A stretch of 64,000 nucleotides of DNA from Vulcanococcus sp. (GCA_019264575.1 JAHUZV010000009.1:1-64000), one strand, 5' to 3'. Positions 35,759 through 44,428 are shown, counted from the first letter of the stretch. Made by a program: numbers and translations. The notes: generated by a model from the letters alone, not told the origin.

Positions 35759-36316
35759 TTGAGATTGCCTGTGCATTCCTTGCGCTGGGGTGTGGCTGCG
35801 GCTCTGGCGCTGGGAATAGCTGCGTTGCCACACCCTCCGCTCAGGGCTGAGGGTTTACCGCTGCAGGCCGAGGCGGAGCTGTTCGAGAGTTTGCGGGCCC
35901 TGGGGGTGACTATGCAGCAGGGCGGCGTCTGCGGTGCTCCTGGTCAGCTCGCCACCTACAACATGGGTGCCAATCTGCTTTGCCTGGGCGATGCCCTGCA
36001 GGCCAGGCCCAAGGAGCGCTCCAAGGTGCTCCATCACGAGCTGGTGCACGTGGTGCAGGACTGTCTGGATGGCCTTGACACACCTACATCGCTGGCCCTC
36101 AGCGAGGGGCTGCGCCGGGCTGGTGATCTCACCGAGCGCCAATTGAATGGTTTCTTCCTGCAGCACCTGCGCAACCAGGGCAATCTCAAGCACGTGGTGG
36201 CCACCACAGCTCCGCTGCCCCAGGACAGCCGTCAGCGGGAAATCGAGGCGTATGCCTTGCAGGCTGATCCCGCCCTGGTGCAGCATCTGCTGCGGCAAAG
36301 CTGCCGCAGGCCTTGA
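35759..36316 (+). CDS. Secreted protein with HExxH motif (putative metallopeptidase)
   Basis: I do not recognise a characterised family. The 185 residues start with a signal-like stretch (LRWGVAAALALGIAALPHPP), and contain HHELVHVVQD, so His93-Glu94-x-x-His97 has the zinc-metallopeptidase signature. A candidate third ligand is a Glu in REIEAYALQ (161-163). Two Cys (58, 75) and another at 102 could pair outside the cytosol. The TTG at 35759 is the earliest start; TTG 35765 or GTG 35771 are alternatives. The stop overlaps the following MFS gene by one base. Confidence 0.72.
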   Translation: MRLPVHSLRWGVAAALALGIAALPHPPLRAEGLPLQAEAELFESLRALGVTMQQGGVCGAPGQLATYNMGANLLCLGDALQARPKERSKVLHHELVHVVQDCLDGLDTPTSLALSEGLRRAGDLTERQLNGFFLQHLRNQGNLKHVVATTAPLPQDSRQREIEAYALQADPALVQHLLRQSCRRP

Positions 36317-37644
36317 TGCCCCTTGATGCTGAGGATTCACAGGGATCCCCGATTGGCCGGCTGCTGAGCAGTGCCCGTTCGCTTTGGCAGCTGCGCGTTT
36401 TCCGTCGCTTCTGGGTCGCGAATTTGGTGTCGAACCTCGGCACCAGCGCTTTTGTGATGGCCCTGTCGTGGCTCACGGTGAAGACCTACGGCGCCAGTGG
36501 CATCGCCGCCTTGGCCCTGGGCTATGGCGTGCCCCAGTTTTTGCTGAATGTGGTGGGTGGTGCTGCTGCCGATCGCATCAGCCGGCGCCGGCTATTTCAG
36601 CTCACCGAAACCGGCTTTTTGCTCGTAGCGCTGACGCTGTGGTTGGTGTCGATTGGTGGCACCGTGCCGCTCTGGCTGCTGGTGGCGGTGAATGCCTGCA
36701 ATGGCGCTATTTCAGCGTTTGATTCACCCGCTCGCACAGCCCTGATCAGCGAGATGGTGCCGCAGCACCAATGGATGGAAGCCCAGCAGCTCTACAGCGC
36801 CTCATCCAATATCACCAATATTTTCGGCCCTGCGCTCGGTGGGGTGCTGCTGAGCATCGGCACCAGCAATCGCAGCCATGAAGAGGTGGCGTTCTTCTTC
36901 AATGTGCTCAGCTTTCTGCCCCTGTTAATCCTGATTCCCTTTCTGCCTTCGCCGCGTGCGGCAACCCACGCTGCACGCAGCAAGGGGGAATCTTTTCTGC
37001 GCAGTGTTGCTGAAGGCCTGCAGTTTGTGCGCGGCCAGTGGAGTTTGCGGTCGCTGTTGCAGCTGCTGGCGGTGGTGATGCTGCTGGGAATGCCGTTTCA
37101 AACCCTGCTGCCGATCTTTGTGCATGGTCACCCCTCCATGGGCGGGGGGCAAAGCCATGGCTATTACGCCGCGTTGCTTTCAGCCGTGGCACTGGGAGGG
37201 TTTGTGGGGGCGTTGCTGGGGATGGCCTCCAGCAGCGGCCGCCGGCCAGGTGGCTCGTTGTTGGCTGCAGCTGTGGGGCTTGGCCTGTCGATCGTGCTGC
37301 TGGCCTCCAGTGCCGTGATCCATTGGGCTTCGCTGGCGGCGTTCTTTGCTGGAGCCTGCGGCGTGTTGGCCGTGAATCTCGATACGGCTTTGGTGGAGGG
37401 GTTCACGCCGGTTGCCCTGCAGGGGCGGGTGTCGGCGATTGCCAGCTTGAGCAAGGGGTTGCAGTCGTTCAGCGCGGCAGCGGCCAGTGGGCTGATGCAT
37501 GGGGTCGCGCTGCTCACGGGTGTGCCTGGATCGGGCTACTGGCCGGTGCAGGTGTCGATGGGGGTGGTGCTGATGCTGGTGGTGTTGCTGTTGCGTGGGC
37601 CGCTGCTGGCCCTTGAGGCACGCGCCGCCTCCGCCAGCGCCTAG
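36316..37644 (+). CDS. Major facilitator superfamily transporter
   Basis: From ATG 36316 the protein is 442 residues with about 12 hydrophobic helices; features include FRRFWVANLVSNLGTSAFVM, GVPQFLLNVVGGAAADRISR and FDSPARTALISEMVPQHQW, as in the bacterial enterobactin/exporter-like MFS (DHA3) group. The TTG at 36313 precedes it directly. The substrate is unknown. It follows the HExxH gene without a gap, so they may be co-expressed. Confidence 0.88.
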   Translation: MPLDAEDSQGSPIGRLLSSARSLWQLRVFRRFWVANLVSNLGTSAFVMALSWLTVKTYGASGIAALALGYGVPQFLLNVVGGAAADRISRRRLFQLTETGFLLVALTLWLVSIGGTVPLWLLVAVNACNGAISAFDSPARTALISEMVPQHQWMEAQQLYSASSNITNIFGPALGGVLLSIGTSNRSHEEVAFFFNVLSFLPLLILIPFLPSPRAATHAARSKGESFLRSVAEGLQFVRGQWSLRSLLQLLAVVMLLGMPFQTLLPIFVHGHPSMGGGQSHGYYAALLSAVALGGFVGALLGMASSSGRRPGGSLLAAAVGLGLSIVLLASSAVIHWASLAAFFAGACGVLAVNLDTALVEGFTPVALQGRVSAIASLSKGLQSFSAAAASGLMHGVALLTGVPGSGYWPVQVSMGVVLMLVVLLLRGPLLALEARAASASA

Positions 37645-37666
37645 GTCAAGCCCAGTGCGAGGGCGC

Positions 37667-37691
37667 AAAAAAAGGCGCCCCTGGGGGCGCC
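37667..37691 (-). terminator. Intrinsic terminator of the 33-residue gene
   Basis: On the minus strand GGCGCCC-CAGG-GGGCGCC (7-8 bp GC stem, minimal loop) is followed by seven T residues. It sits 26 bp past the stop of the small gene at 37717 and is the strongest argument that that gene is real. Confidence 0.8.
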
Positions 37692-37716
37692 GGATGGATG
37701 AACTGGCCTCCCCGGA

Positions 37717-37818
37717 TCAGAAGATCTGGGCGCGAGGGTTGCTCACGGTGGCGAGCTGAGCCTGGTGCAGGCGCTGGGCCTTCAGGATCTGCGCGCGGAT
37801 GAGGGCGAGGGTGTTCAT
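37717..37818 (-). CDS. 33-residue small protein gene
   Basis: An ATG at 37818 opens 33 codons ending in TGA: MNTLALIRAQILKAQRLHQA, then QLATVSNPRAQIF. The product is amphipathic, Gln/Ala-rich and basic, without a membrane segment. It is followed within 30 bp by a GC stem and T7 tract and preceded by a relatively AT-rich stretch shared with the divergent gene at 37965. No known family comes to mind. The ribosome site is weak (GAGG about 10 bases upstream). Confidence 0.6.
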   Translation of the reverse strand: MNTLALIRAQILKAQRLHQAQLATVSNPRAQIF

Positions 37819-37964
37819 GGCGGTGGCCTCAAGCTGGCAGCCCCGTTCCCTGCTGCCAAGGCGTGCGTCCCACAAGGGGATGAACGTGCCAAAAGTGTAG
37901 CAACGGCTACCAGCTCAAAAGTGTTCGTGGTGTACCGAGTTCTTGTACTTGGGAGCACCTTGTG

Positions 37965-38453
37965 ATGTCTCGGTCTGACGGCGGGGATTTCAGTCCACGC
38001 GCTCGACTGCTGCTGCGTGTGCTCACCGTGCTGCGCTGGCCCCTGGCGTTGGTGATCTCCTCGGGCGTCTTGGGCTGGGTCATCGCCACAGACGATGAAA
38101 CCGTGCTGAAAGGTCCGATCCGTGTTCAGTTGTCGTTGGATCGCCCTTTGCCGGTGAACGCCACGGTGTCTGGCATTGATGCCCCCATCCGCACTCAGCC
38201 TCTGCAGGCCACGGTGCAGTTGCCGCAGGGTGTTCAGCTGGCGGCGCCCGTTGCTGTGGCGATTCCCCAGTTGCAAAAGCCCCTACGTGCCGACATCGCC
38301 GGCGCCGTGAACACCACGGTGGTTGGCCCTGTGGAGGTGAACGGCGCCGTGCAGGCGCAGGTGTGCGGCAGTGTTGACGCCAGCGTGGATGGCGAGGTGG
38401 ATGCAGCCATCACCAAGCCGATCCAGCATGAGCGGATCCGGATCGGGCTTTGA
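37965..38453 (+). CDS. Hypothetical protein with one membrane helix and beta repeats
   Basis: From ATG 37965 the product is 162 residues. A single membrane helix (LRWPLALVISSGVLGWVIA, about residues 24-42) is followed by a regular alternation of hydrophobic residues (VNATVSGID, LQATVQLPQGVQLA, AVNTTVVGPVEVNGAV, SVDASVDGEVDAAI), suggesting beta-rich repeats outside the membrane. The GTG at 37962 is an alternative start. The function is unknown. It ends 54 bp before a bidirectional-looking terminator. Confidence 0.72.
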   Translation: MSRSDGGDFSPRARLLLRVLTVLRWPLALVISSGVLGWVIATDDETVLKGPIRVQLSLDRPLPVNATVSGIDAPIRTQPLQATVQLPQGVQLAAPVAVAIPQLQKPLRADIAGAVNTTVVGPVEVNGAVQAQVCGSVDASVDGEVDAAITKPIQHERIRIGL

Positions 38454-38504
38454 TGCCGAGAAGCTCCTGGGGCGCCTGAGTGCAACCAGGGTCTTCCGAC
38501 ATCA

Positions 38505-38533
38505 AAAAAGCTCAGGCCATTGGCCTGAGCTTT
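38505..38533 (-). terminator. Terminator of tRNA-Ala (possibly bidirectional)
   Basis: AAAGCTCAGGCC and GGCCTGAGCTTT form a 12-bp stem around ATT. On the minus strand it is followed by a T-run and serves the tRNA gene; on the plus strand it ends in TTT and could also stop the gene at 37965. Confidence 0.75.
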
Positions 38534-38538
38534 CGAAA

Positions 38539-38611
38539 TGGAGCCTAGGAGATTCGAACTCCTGACCCCTTGCATGCCATGCAAGTGCTCTACCAGCTGA
38601 GCTAAGGCCCC
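38539..38611 (-). tRNA. tRNA-Ala (anticodon GGC)
   Basis: Reading the minus strand, GGGGCCT pairs with AGGCTCC (one G-T pair), the D-arm is TAGCTCAGCTGGTAGAGCA, the anticodon stem CTTGC/GCAAG closes a loop ATGGCAT with anticodon GGC, and the T-arm GGAGTTCGAATCTCC is complete. CCA is not encoded. This reads codon GCC/GCT. A hairpin terminator follows immediately. Confidence 0.97.
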
Positions 38612-38716
38612 GATTGGATCAAAAGGCTGATCGGGGCTGGACGCCCGAACTGGCCTTGCGGCCCGCCGTTTCGATGCAAAGAGCTTACACCGCAGGGGTG
38701 CTGGGCTGATTGCCGC

Positions 38717-39334
38717 TCAAACCTGGCGCCACACCGCCACCAGTTTTCCCTGCACTGTCACCTGTTCGGCATCGAGCACGATGGGCTCATAGGCCGGGTT
38801 GGCCGCTTCCAGTCGCACCTGGCGACCATCGCGGTGGAAGTGCTTGAGGGTGGTGCCGCTGCCAGGTACCAGCGCGCTCACAATCGTTCCTTCCCGCAGG
38901 CGGCTGGGCTCCGGCACCGGTTCCATCAGCACCACATCGCCATCAGCAATGTGGGCATCCACCATGGAGTCGCCGTTCACGGTCAGGGCAAACAGGCCGC
39001 GGGTCTCCAGTACGGGCACTAAATCGATCCGTTCGCTCACATCGTCGAAGGTTTCCACCAGTCCGCCGGCGGCCACGGCGCCCAACACGGGGATGCCGGG
39101 GCTGAGATTGCCGAGCAGTTGCAGGGTGCGGGCTTGGCCTTCCTGCCAGGTGATCCAACCCTTCTGCTGCAGATGGCGCAGACGGCTTTGCACCGGAGCT
39201 GGGGAGCGCAGCCCCATCGCTTCCATCATTTGGCGGATGGAGGGGCTATGGCGGTGCTGCCCGATAAAGCTCGCCAGCCAGTCGTACAGCTCTTGCTGGG
39301 CAGGCGTGAGCGATTCAGGTGATCCTGTGGGCAC
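38717..39334 (-). CDS. lexA: LexA-type transcriptional repressor
   Basis: The 205-residue protein has an N-terminal winged helix (SPSIRQMMEAMGLRSPAPVQ), an Ala-Gly cleavage site (residues 89-90, in VLGAVAAGG), the active-site Ser123 (VNGDSMVDAHI) and Lys164 in GTTLKHFHRDG, so self-cleavage is possible. In cyanobacteria LexA may regulate carbon and redox genes as well as DNA repair. GTG 39334 is the start. A near-consensus LexA box lies 21 bp upstream. Confidence 0.95.
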   Translation of the reverse strand: MPTGSPESLTPAQQELYDWLASFIGQHRHSPSIRQMMEAMGLRSPAPVQSRLRHLQQKGWITWQEGQARTLQLLGNLSPGIPVLGAVAAGGLVETFDDVSERIDLVPVLETRGLFALTVNGDSMVDAHIADGDVVLMEPVPEPSRLREGTIVSALVPGSGTTLKHFHRDGRQVRLEAANPAYEPIVLDAEQVTVQGKLVAVWRQV

Positions 39335-39354
39335 CGGAGGAGCGAGAAGCTGTC

Positions 39355-39368
39355 AATACATTTGTACC
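39355..39368 (-). promoter_or_regulatory. Candidate LexA box upstream of lexA
   Basis: On the minus strand GGTACAAATGTATT fits the cyanobacterial LexA consensus RGTAC-N3-D-GTWC-B with one mismatch (final C to T). It lies 21 bp upstream of the GTG start of lexA, so autoregulation is the simple reading. A TTGACA follows but is too near the start to be a normal -35 box. Confidence 0.6.
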
Positions 39369-39399
39369 TCTCGGGCTGCGGCCTGGCAAGCCGTGTGGC

Positions 39400-40632
39400 T
39401 CAGGGCAGGGTCGGTGCAACCGGCGGGGGTGGAGGTGGCGGCGGTGGCGGCAGTGCCGTGCTGGGCGTTGATGGGGGTGTGATCGCGGCGGGGTTGCTTT
39501 GCGGAGCCAGCAGCTGCTTCAGCCCTGTGCTCCGTTCACTCGCCGGTTCAGGTCCAAGGCTCCAGAGGCTTTCCAGATAAAAGAAACCCGTGCCGAGGCC
39601 CTGCTCGCGATTGGCCTCGACTTTCTCGCGGATCAGCGAGAGCGCTGTGGGGCGATTGCGCTGGCCGCTCAGTACGGCAATCGCTGTGGGGATGCGATCG
39701 CGAGCCTCGATCACCTCTGGCCGGCTCAGCTGGGGGAGATAGCTGGCGAGATCCGGTCTGTAGATCTGGATCAGTAGCTCATCGGCAATGCCGGTCTGCA
39801 CCCAACGGCGCCAATCCTGCAGCTGCTGTTTGTAGGCGAAGTCGTAGTAGTTCGGCGAGATGGAAACAATGGCGCCGGGCCTTGCCGCGCGAATGGCCTG
39901 GCTGAGGCGTTGCATGAAGGTCGTGAGTCGATCAGCCCGCCATTTCACCCAGGCCGGATCATCTGGGTTGGCCGGTGGTTCCTTGCCGGTGTCTTTGCGA
40001 TAGAGCTCCACGGTGAATGGGTCGTAGCCAAACTCCCGCGGCAGGCTCATGTGGTCATCGAACTGGATTCCCTCCGCTCCGTACTGGTTCACCACCTCCA
40101 GCACCAGATCGGTGATCAGTTGCTGCACCTCGGGGCGGAAGGGATTGAGCCACACCACCTCGCCGGCGGCGCTGATGGAGGTGAGGCCGCCATCGCGTTT
40201 CTGCGTCAGCCAGCTCCGATGCTGTTTGGCGATCTCGGAATCCGGCGGAGCCATCAAGCCGAATTCAAACCATGGCAGCACCACCAGTCCGCGGCTGCGT
40301 CCCGCATTGATCAGTTCGCCGATCACGTCCTGCCCCTGCAGGCCGCGGTAAGTGAAGCTCTGAAAGCCGCGGCTCTCGCTCAGCTGGCTCGGGTAGTAGG
40401 CCATGCCGCCGTTCCACACCACCACGTAGAGCCGGTTGAACTGCAGCTCGGCGAGTTGATCCACGGTGGCCTGCATGCGCTCGCGATCACGCAGCACGGG
40501 CATGTCGTTGGCGGTGAGCCAAACCCCTCGCAGTTCCTGCTGCTGACCCTGCACCGGTTGGCCCCAGGGCAGCAGCCAGGCGCTGAGCAGCGCTGCAGCA
40601 AGAGCCAGCCGCCTTGATTGCCAGTGCGCCAT
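39400..40632 (-). CDS. Secreted family-10-type glycosyl hydrolase (YddW-like)
   Basis: The 410-residue product (from ATG 40632) has a signal peptide (LALAAALLSAWLLPWGQPVQG), then ELRGVWLTANDMPVLRDRE, LQFNRLYVVVWNGG, VVWLNPFRPEVQQL and EGIQFDDHMSLP, the pattern of the GHL10/DUF187 barrel family acting on glycans outside the cytosol. The last ~35 residues are low-complexity with a run of ten prolines. The Glu/Asp residues of the barrel are retained, but the substrate is not known. GTG 40641 is an alternative start. Confidence 0.85.
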   Translation of the reverse strand: MAHWQSRRLALAAALLSAWLLPWGQPVQGQQQELRGVWLTANDMPVLRDRERMQATVDQLAELQFNRLYVVVWNGGMAYYPSQLSESRGFQSFTYRGLQGQDVIGELINAGRSRGLVVLPWFEFGLMAPPDSEIAKQHRSWLTQKRDGGLTSISAAGEVVWLNPFRPEVQQLITDLVLEVVNQYGAEGIQFDDHMSLPREFGYDPFTVELYRKDTGKEPPANPDDPAWVKWRADRLTTFMQRLSQAIRAARPGAIVSISPNYYDFAYKQQLQDWRRWVQTGIADELLIQIYRPDLASYLPQLSRPEVIEARDRIPTAIAVLSGQRNRPTALSLIREKVEANREQGLGTGFFYLESLWSLGPEPASERSTGLKQLLAPQSNPAAITPPSTPSTALPPPPPPPPPPVAPTLP

Positions 40633-40685
40633 CCCCCCCACGCTAAGGAGGGTGGCTGGCGCCTTCGGTGCCTTATGGCACGCGC

Positions 40686-41636
40686 TCAGGTTCCGCCGAG
40701 CAGGGCAGCCAGAAGGGCCTGCTGGGCATGCAGGCGGTTTTCGGCCTGATCAAAGATGCGGCTGCTGCTGCCCTCCATGGCGCCAGCGCTGATCTCCAGG
40801 CCGCGATAAGCGGGAAGGCAGTGCAGCACGATCGCCCGCGGATCGGCTTCAGCCACGAGCTCTTCGTTGAGGCACCAGCCGCTGAAGGCGGCTTCGCGGG
40901 CGGCTTTCTCATCCTCTTGGCCCATGGAGGCCCACACATCGGTGTAGAGGGCATGGGCACCGCGCACGACAGCCACCGGCTCATGCACCACCTCGATGCT
41001 GCAGCGGGTTCCTGCGAGTTGGCGGGATTGCTCGAGCACCCCGGCATCCGGTTCATAGCCCTGCGGGCAGCCCACCCGCACATTCACCCCCAGCAGGGCA
41101 CCACAGAGCATCAGCGAGTGGGCCACGTTGTTGCCATCGCCCACGTAGGCGAGGGTGAGCCCAGCGAGTTCGCCAAAGGCTTCCTGCAGGGTGAGGTAAT
41201 CGGCCAGGGCCTGGCAGGGGTGCTCGAGATCGGTGAGGGCGTTGATCACCGGAATCGAAGCCCAATGGGCGTAGTCGGCTAGCTCTTCCTGGGCAAAGGT
41301 GCGGATCGCCAGGGCATCCACATAGCGGCTGAGCACGCGGGCGGTGTCTGCCACCGGCTCCCCGCGGCCCACCTGGCTCACCTGAGGATTGAGATCGATG
41401 GTTTGCCCGCCCAGCCGTGCCATTGCCACGGTGAAGCTCACCCGGGTGCGGGTGGAGGCCTTGCTGAAGATCAGGCCGAGGCTGCGGCCAGCGAGATCGA
41501 TGCGGGTGCGGCCTGCTTTGAGATCAGCCGCGAGCTGCAGCAGCGCGGCGGTCTGCTCGGCCGTGGTGTCGGTGGAGGAGAGAAAGTCGCGCCCTTTCAG
41601 CTCCGCCAAGGCTGGGTAGCCGCTGCTGGCAGCCAT
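40686..41636 (-). CDS. argF: Ornithine carbamoyltransferase
   Basis: ArgF makes citrulline from ornithine and carbamoyl phosphate. The 316-residue protein carries the carbamoyl-phosphate site SKASTRTRVSF, SRYVDALAIRTF, the ornithine site VINALTDLEHPCQALADYLT, VGDGNNVAHS and VLHCLPAYRG. It lies downstream of ftsH and upstream of the glycosidase and lexA on the same strand, separated from ftsH by a strong terminator. Confidence 0.97.
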   Translation of the reverse strand: MAASSGYPALAELKGRDFLSSTDTTAEQTAALLQLAADLKAGRTRIDLAGRSLGLIFSKASTRTRVSFTVAMARLGGQTIDLNPQVSQVGRGEPVADTARVLSRYVDALAIRTFAQEELADYAHWASIPVINALTDLEHPCQALADYLTLQEAFGELAGLTLAYVGDGNNVAHSLMLCGALLGVNVRVGCPQGYEPDAGVLEQSRQLAGTRCSIEVVHEPVAVVRGAHALYTDVWASMGQEDEKAAREAAFSGWCLNEELVAEADPRAIVLHCLPAYRGLEISAGAMEGSSSRIFDQAENRLHAQQALLAALLGGT

Positions 41637-41710
41637 CGGCCTTTCTTCAAAGAACCCTTATCCGGGATCACGGGCCCCTTCGTCAAGGGTTTGGCCCTGT
41701 GGTGCCATAT

Positions 41711-41758
41711 GAAAAGCGCCCAGAACTGGATATCCGTGGATATCGAGCTCTGGGCGCT
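41711..41758 (-). terminator. Strong intrinsic terminator of ftsH
   Basis: On the minus strand AGCGCCCAGA and TCTGGGCGCT arms enclose further pairing GATATCC/GGATATC, making an imperfect stem of about 20 bp, followed by TTTTC. It lies about 40 bp past the ftsH stop. Confidence 0.85.
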
Positions 41759-41796
41759 GCGGTGAAGCTGTCCTGCCAGCGGGGAGGCGAGGCTGA

Positions 41797-43677
41797 TCAG
41801 GCGATCGCCACAGCCTCCTCGGGCATCACGCTGCTGGCCAGGAGATCCTTGAGGTCGTCGCCCTCGATCACCTCCTTCTCGAGGATCTGCTGGGAGATGC
41901 TCTCCAGCAGCTCACGGTTGTGGTTGAGGATCGAGAGGGCTCGGTCGTGGGCGCGATCCACCAGGGTGCGCACCTCCTTGTCGATCGCCTGAGCTGTGGC
42001 ATCGCTCACCACGCGGCGCGGGTTGTTGCCGCCCCCGAGGAACCGGCTACCGCCCTGCTTGTCGTAGGCGAGAGGGCCGAGCACATCACTCATGCCGTAG
42101 GTGCCCACCATCTGCTCGGCAATGTCGGTGGCGCGCTGTAGGTCGTTGGCGGCGCCGGTGGTGACGGCACCAAACACGATCTCCTCAGCGCTGCGGCCGC
42201 CCAGCAGCGTGGCGATCTGACCTTCCAGGTCCTCCTTGGAATTGAGGAAGCGCTCTTCAGTGGGCAGCTGCAGGGTGTAACCCAGGGCGGCCATGCCGCG
42301 GGGCACGATCGAGATCTTCGCCACCTTGCTGCCGCCGGGCATCAGGTGACCAACAATCGCGTGGCCCACTTCGTGATACGCCACCACCTTCTTTTCATCG
42401 GGCTGCAGCACGCGGCTCTTTTTCTCGAGGCCGGCCACCACGCGTTCAATCGCTTCGTTGAGGTCGCCCTGCTCCACAGAGGTGCGCTTGCTCCGTGCTG
42501 CCAGCAGCGCTCCCTCATTCACCAGGTTGGCCAGGTCGGCACCGGCGAAGCCACTGGTGGCCTGGGCGATCTTGTCGAGATCCACCCCCGGGGCCAGCTT
42601 CACCTTGCGGGCATAGATGTCGAGGATCGTCTTGCGGCCGGAGAGGTCGGGGCGATCCACCAGCACCTGACGGTCGAAGCGACCGGGGCGCAGCAGAGCG
42701 GCATCCAGGGTTTCGGGCTGGTTAGTGGCCGCCAGCACGATCACCGGTTTGTCTTTGGCGGCAAAGCCGTCCATCTCGGTGAGCAGCTGGTTGAGGGTCT
42801 GCTCGCGCTCGTCGTTACCGCCAACGACACCCATGGAGCCAGCACGGCTCTTGCCGATGGCATCGAGTTCGTCGATGAAGATGATGCAGGGGGCCTTCTT
42901 CTTGGCCTCTTCAAACAGATCGCGGACGCGGGCTGCACCGGCGCCCACGAACAGCTCCACAAACTCCGAGCCGCTGATGATGAAGAAGGGCACGCCGGCT
43001 TCACCGGCAACTGCTTTGGAGAGCAGTGTTTTGCCGGTGCCAGGAGGGCCCACCAGCAGAACGCCTTTGGGAATGCGGGCGCCAATGGCGGTGTAGCGCT
43101 CGGGGGTCTTGAGGAAATCAACGATCTCGGTGAGTTCCTGCTTGGCCTCATCCACGCCGGCCACATCGGCAAAAGTGACGCGCGATTCCTCATCGGGCAC
43201 GTACACCTTCGCCTTGCTCTTGGTGAAGCTCAGCGCACCTTGGGCCCCACCCATGGAGCGGCGGGCGAAGAACTGCAGCACCAGGATGAAGATCAGCGGC
43301 GGCACGATCCAGCTCAGGGCCGTGGTGATGAAGCTGGGCTTCTGAGGCGGTGCCGCGGCGAATTCAACGCCGTGCTCTTCCAGCCGCTTCGGCAGATCCA
43401 TGTCGAAGATCGGCGTGGTGGCCAGCACGCTCGGGGCGCCTTCCGCCGGGGCCTCCTTCAGCTCGTAGCGGATTTGCTCTTGGGTGATGTAGGCGCGGCG
43501 CACGTTGCCGTCGTCCACCTGGCTCACGAACAGCGAGTAGGGGACGCGCGGCACCTGCTGCATGCCTTGATTGGGCAGGAAGCTGCTCACCAGCAGCAGC
43601 ACCCCAAAACCGATCAGCACCAGGTTCACGATGCCGAAGCGACGATTCGGAGGCGTGTCGTCCTTACGGATAGGCAT
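41797..43677 (-). CDS. ftsH: ATP-dependent zinc metalloprotease FtsH
   Basis: FtsH degrades damaged membrane proteins; thylakoid FtsH complexes replace photodamaged D1. The 626-residue protein has two N-terminal membrane helices flanking a lumenal segment, an AAA+ domain (GPPGTGKT, Walker [12 protein letters not shown], second region [15 protein letters not shown]) and the zinc motif [10 protein letters not shown]. Length fits the cyanobacterial family; assignment to FtsH2, 3 or 4 needs a tree. An inverted repeat lies upstream in the 85-bp divergent region. Confidence 0.96.
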   Translation of the reverse strand: MPIRKDDTPPNRRFGIVNLVLIGFGVLLLVSSFLPNQGMQQVPRVPYSLFVSQVDDGNVRRAYITQEQIRYELKEAPAEGAPSVLATTPIFDMDLPKRLEEHGVEFAAAPPQKPSFITTALSWIVPPLIFILVLQFFARRSMGGAQGALSFTKSKAKVYVPDEESRVTFADVAGVDEAKQELTEIVDFLKTPERYTAIGARIPKGVLLVGPPGTGKTLLSKAVAGEAGVPFFIISGSEFVELFVGAGAARVRDLFEEAKKKAPCIIFIDELDAIGKSRAGSMGVVGGNDEREQTLNQLLTEMDGFAAKDKPVIVLAATNQPETLDAALLRPGRFDRQVLVDRPDLSGRKTILDIYARKVKLAPGVDLDKIAQATSGFAGADLANLVNEGALLAARSKRTSVEQGDLNEAIERVVAGLEKKSRVLQPDEKKVVAYHEVGHAIVGHLMPGGSKVAKISIVPRGMAALGYTLQLPTEERFLNSKEDLEGQIATLLGGRSAEEIVFGAVTTGAANDLQRATDIAEQMVGTYGMSDVLGPLAYDKQGGSRFLGGGNNPRRVVSDATAQAIDKEVRTLVDRAHDRALSILNHNRELLESISQQILEKEVIEGDDLKDLLASSVMPEEAVAIA

Positions 43678-43711
43678 GCGCAGGCAGCCGGAATGGCTTC
43701 CAAACTAGGGG

Positions 43712-43737
43712 TCACCCACGGACCCGGTGGTGGGTGA
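43712..43737. repeat. 8-bp inverted repeat between ftsH and the HMCES-type gene
   Basis: TCACCCAC (43712-43719) and GTGGGTGA (43730-43737) form a perfect inverted repeat with a 10-base spacer, between the divergent starts at 43677 and 43763. It could be an operator for either gene. Confidence 0.5.
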
Positions 43738-43762
43738 GAACCGAACGGGAGCCGCTCTGGTC

Positions 43763-44428
43763 GTGTGTGGTCGCTATTCCCTTACTGCACGCCTTGATCA
43801 ACTGCTGCCGCGCTTGCAGGGTGCGTTGCCGCTGGGTTTGGAGCAGTACTACGCCCCGCGTGGGCTAATCGCCCCGGGTGAACCGGTGCTGGCGCTGCGC
43901 CAGGAGCACGGGGCACTGCAGCCGGCCCTGATGCTCTGGGGCCTGCTGCCGGAATGGAGCAAAGACCCGTTGGCGGGCCCAAGACCCTTCAATGCCCGCG
44001 CTGAAACCGTGGCGGAGAAGGCCAGCTTTCGCGGCGCTTGGCGCCACCGGCGTTGCCTGCTGCCCGCCGATGCGTTTTTCGAGAAGGGCCACCGCATCCA
44101 CCGCCGTGATGGTGATCTGTTCTGGTTGGCCGGCATCTGGGATCGCTGGATCGGCCCGGATGGCAGCGAGGTGGAGAGCTGTTGCGTGCTCACCACCTCG
44201 CCCAATGCCCTGGTGGCTCCACTGCACAACCGGATGCCCGTGATCGTGCCGGATGGCCTCGAGCAGGCCTGGCTGGAAACCAAGGATGGCCCTGGCCTGC
44301 GGGCCCTCGAGCCGCTGCTGCAGGGCTGGGATCCGGGATGGTGGACCGCCGAGCCGCCGGCGCAGCGTGCCAAGCGATCCCAGTTCAGCTCAGAGCAGTT
44401 GCCGTTGTTTCCCAGCCCTCCACAATGA
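43763..44428 (+). CDS. HMCES/YedK-type abasic-site DNA-protein crosslinker (SRAP)
   Basis: SRAP proteins bind abasic DNA through an N-terminal cysteine after methionine removal. I chose GTG 43763 because the next codon is the required Cys2 (CGRYS); the frame upstream has no such residue. The FNARAET Asn/Arg loop, the active Glu in PADAFFEKGH and the His in LHNRMPV are all present. The 221-residue length is normal. It overlaps the K+ channel gene by ATGA. It is divergent to ftsH. Confidence 0.93.
   Translation: MCGRYSLTARLDQLLPRLQGALPLGLEQYYAPRGLIAPGEPVLALRQEHGALQPALMLWGLLPEWSKDPLAGPRPFNARAETVAEKASFRGAWRHRRCLLPADAFFEKGHRIHRRDGDLFWLAGIWDRWIGPDGSEVESCCVLTTSPNALVAPLHNRMPVIVPDGLEQAWLETKDGPGLRALEPLLQGWDPGWWTAEPPAQRAKRSQFSSEQLPLFPSPPQ

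Noticed and set aside
37923..37948. Cluster of GTTC/GTAC half-sites upstream of the gene at 37965, at first taken for a LexA box
   Set aside because: Spacing between half-sites is 2, 3 or 5 bases, not the 4 required by the consensus, and no half-site pair matches.
39425..39465. Pro run in the family-10-type glycosidase as a tandem repeat element
   Set aside because: It is a coding low-complexity tail (proline codons), not a separate repeat.
42346..43737. 463-residue plus-strand frame over ftsH
   Set aside because: Antisense to ftsH, which has intact Walker and zinc motifs.
44182..44424. N-terminal extension of the K+ channel
   Set aside because: Antiparallel/out-of-frame overlap with the HMCES-type gene; ATG 44425 overlaps its stop by ATGA.
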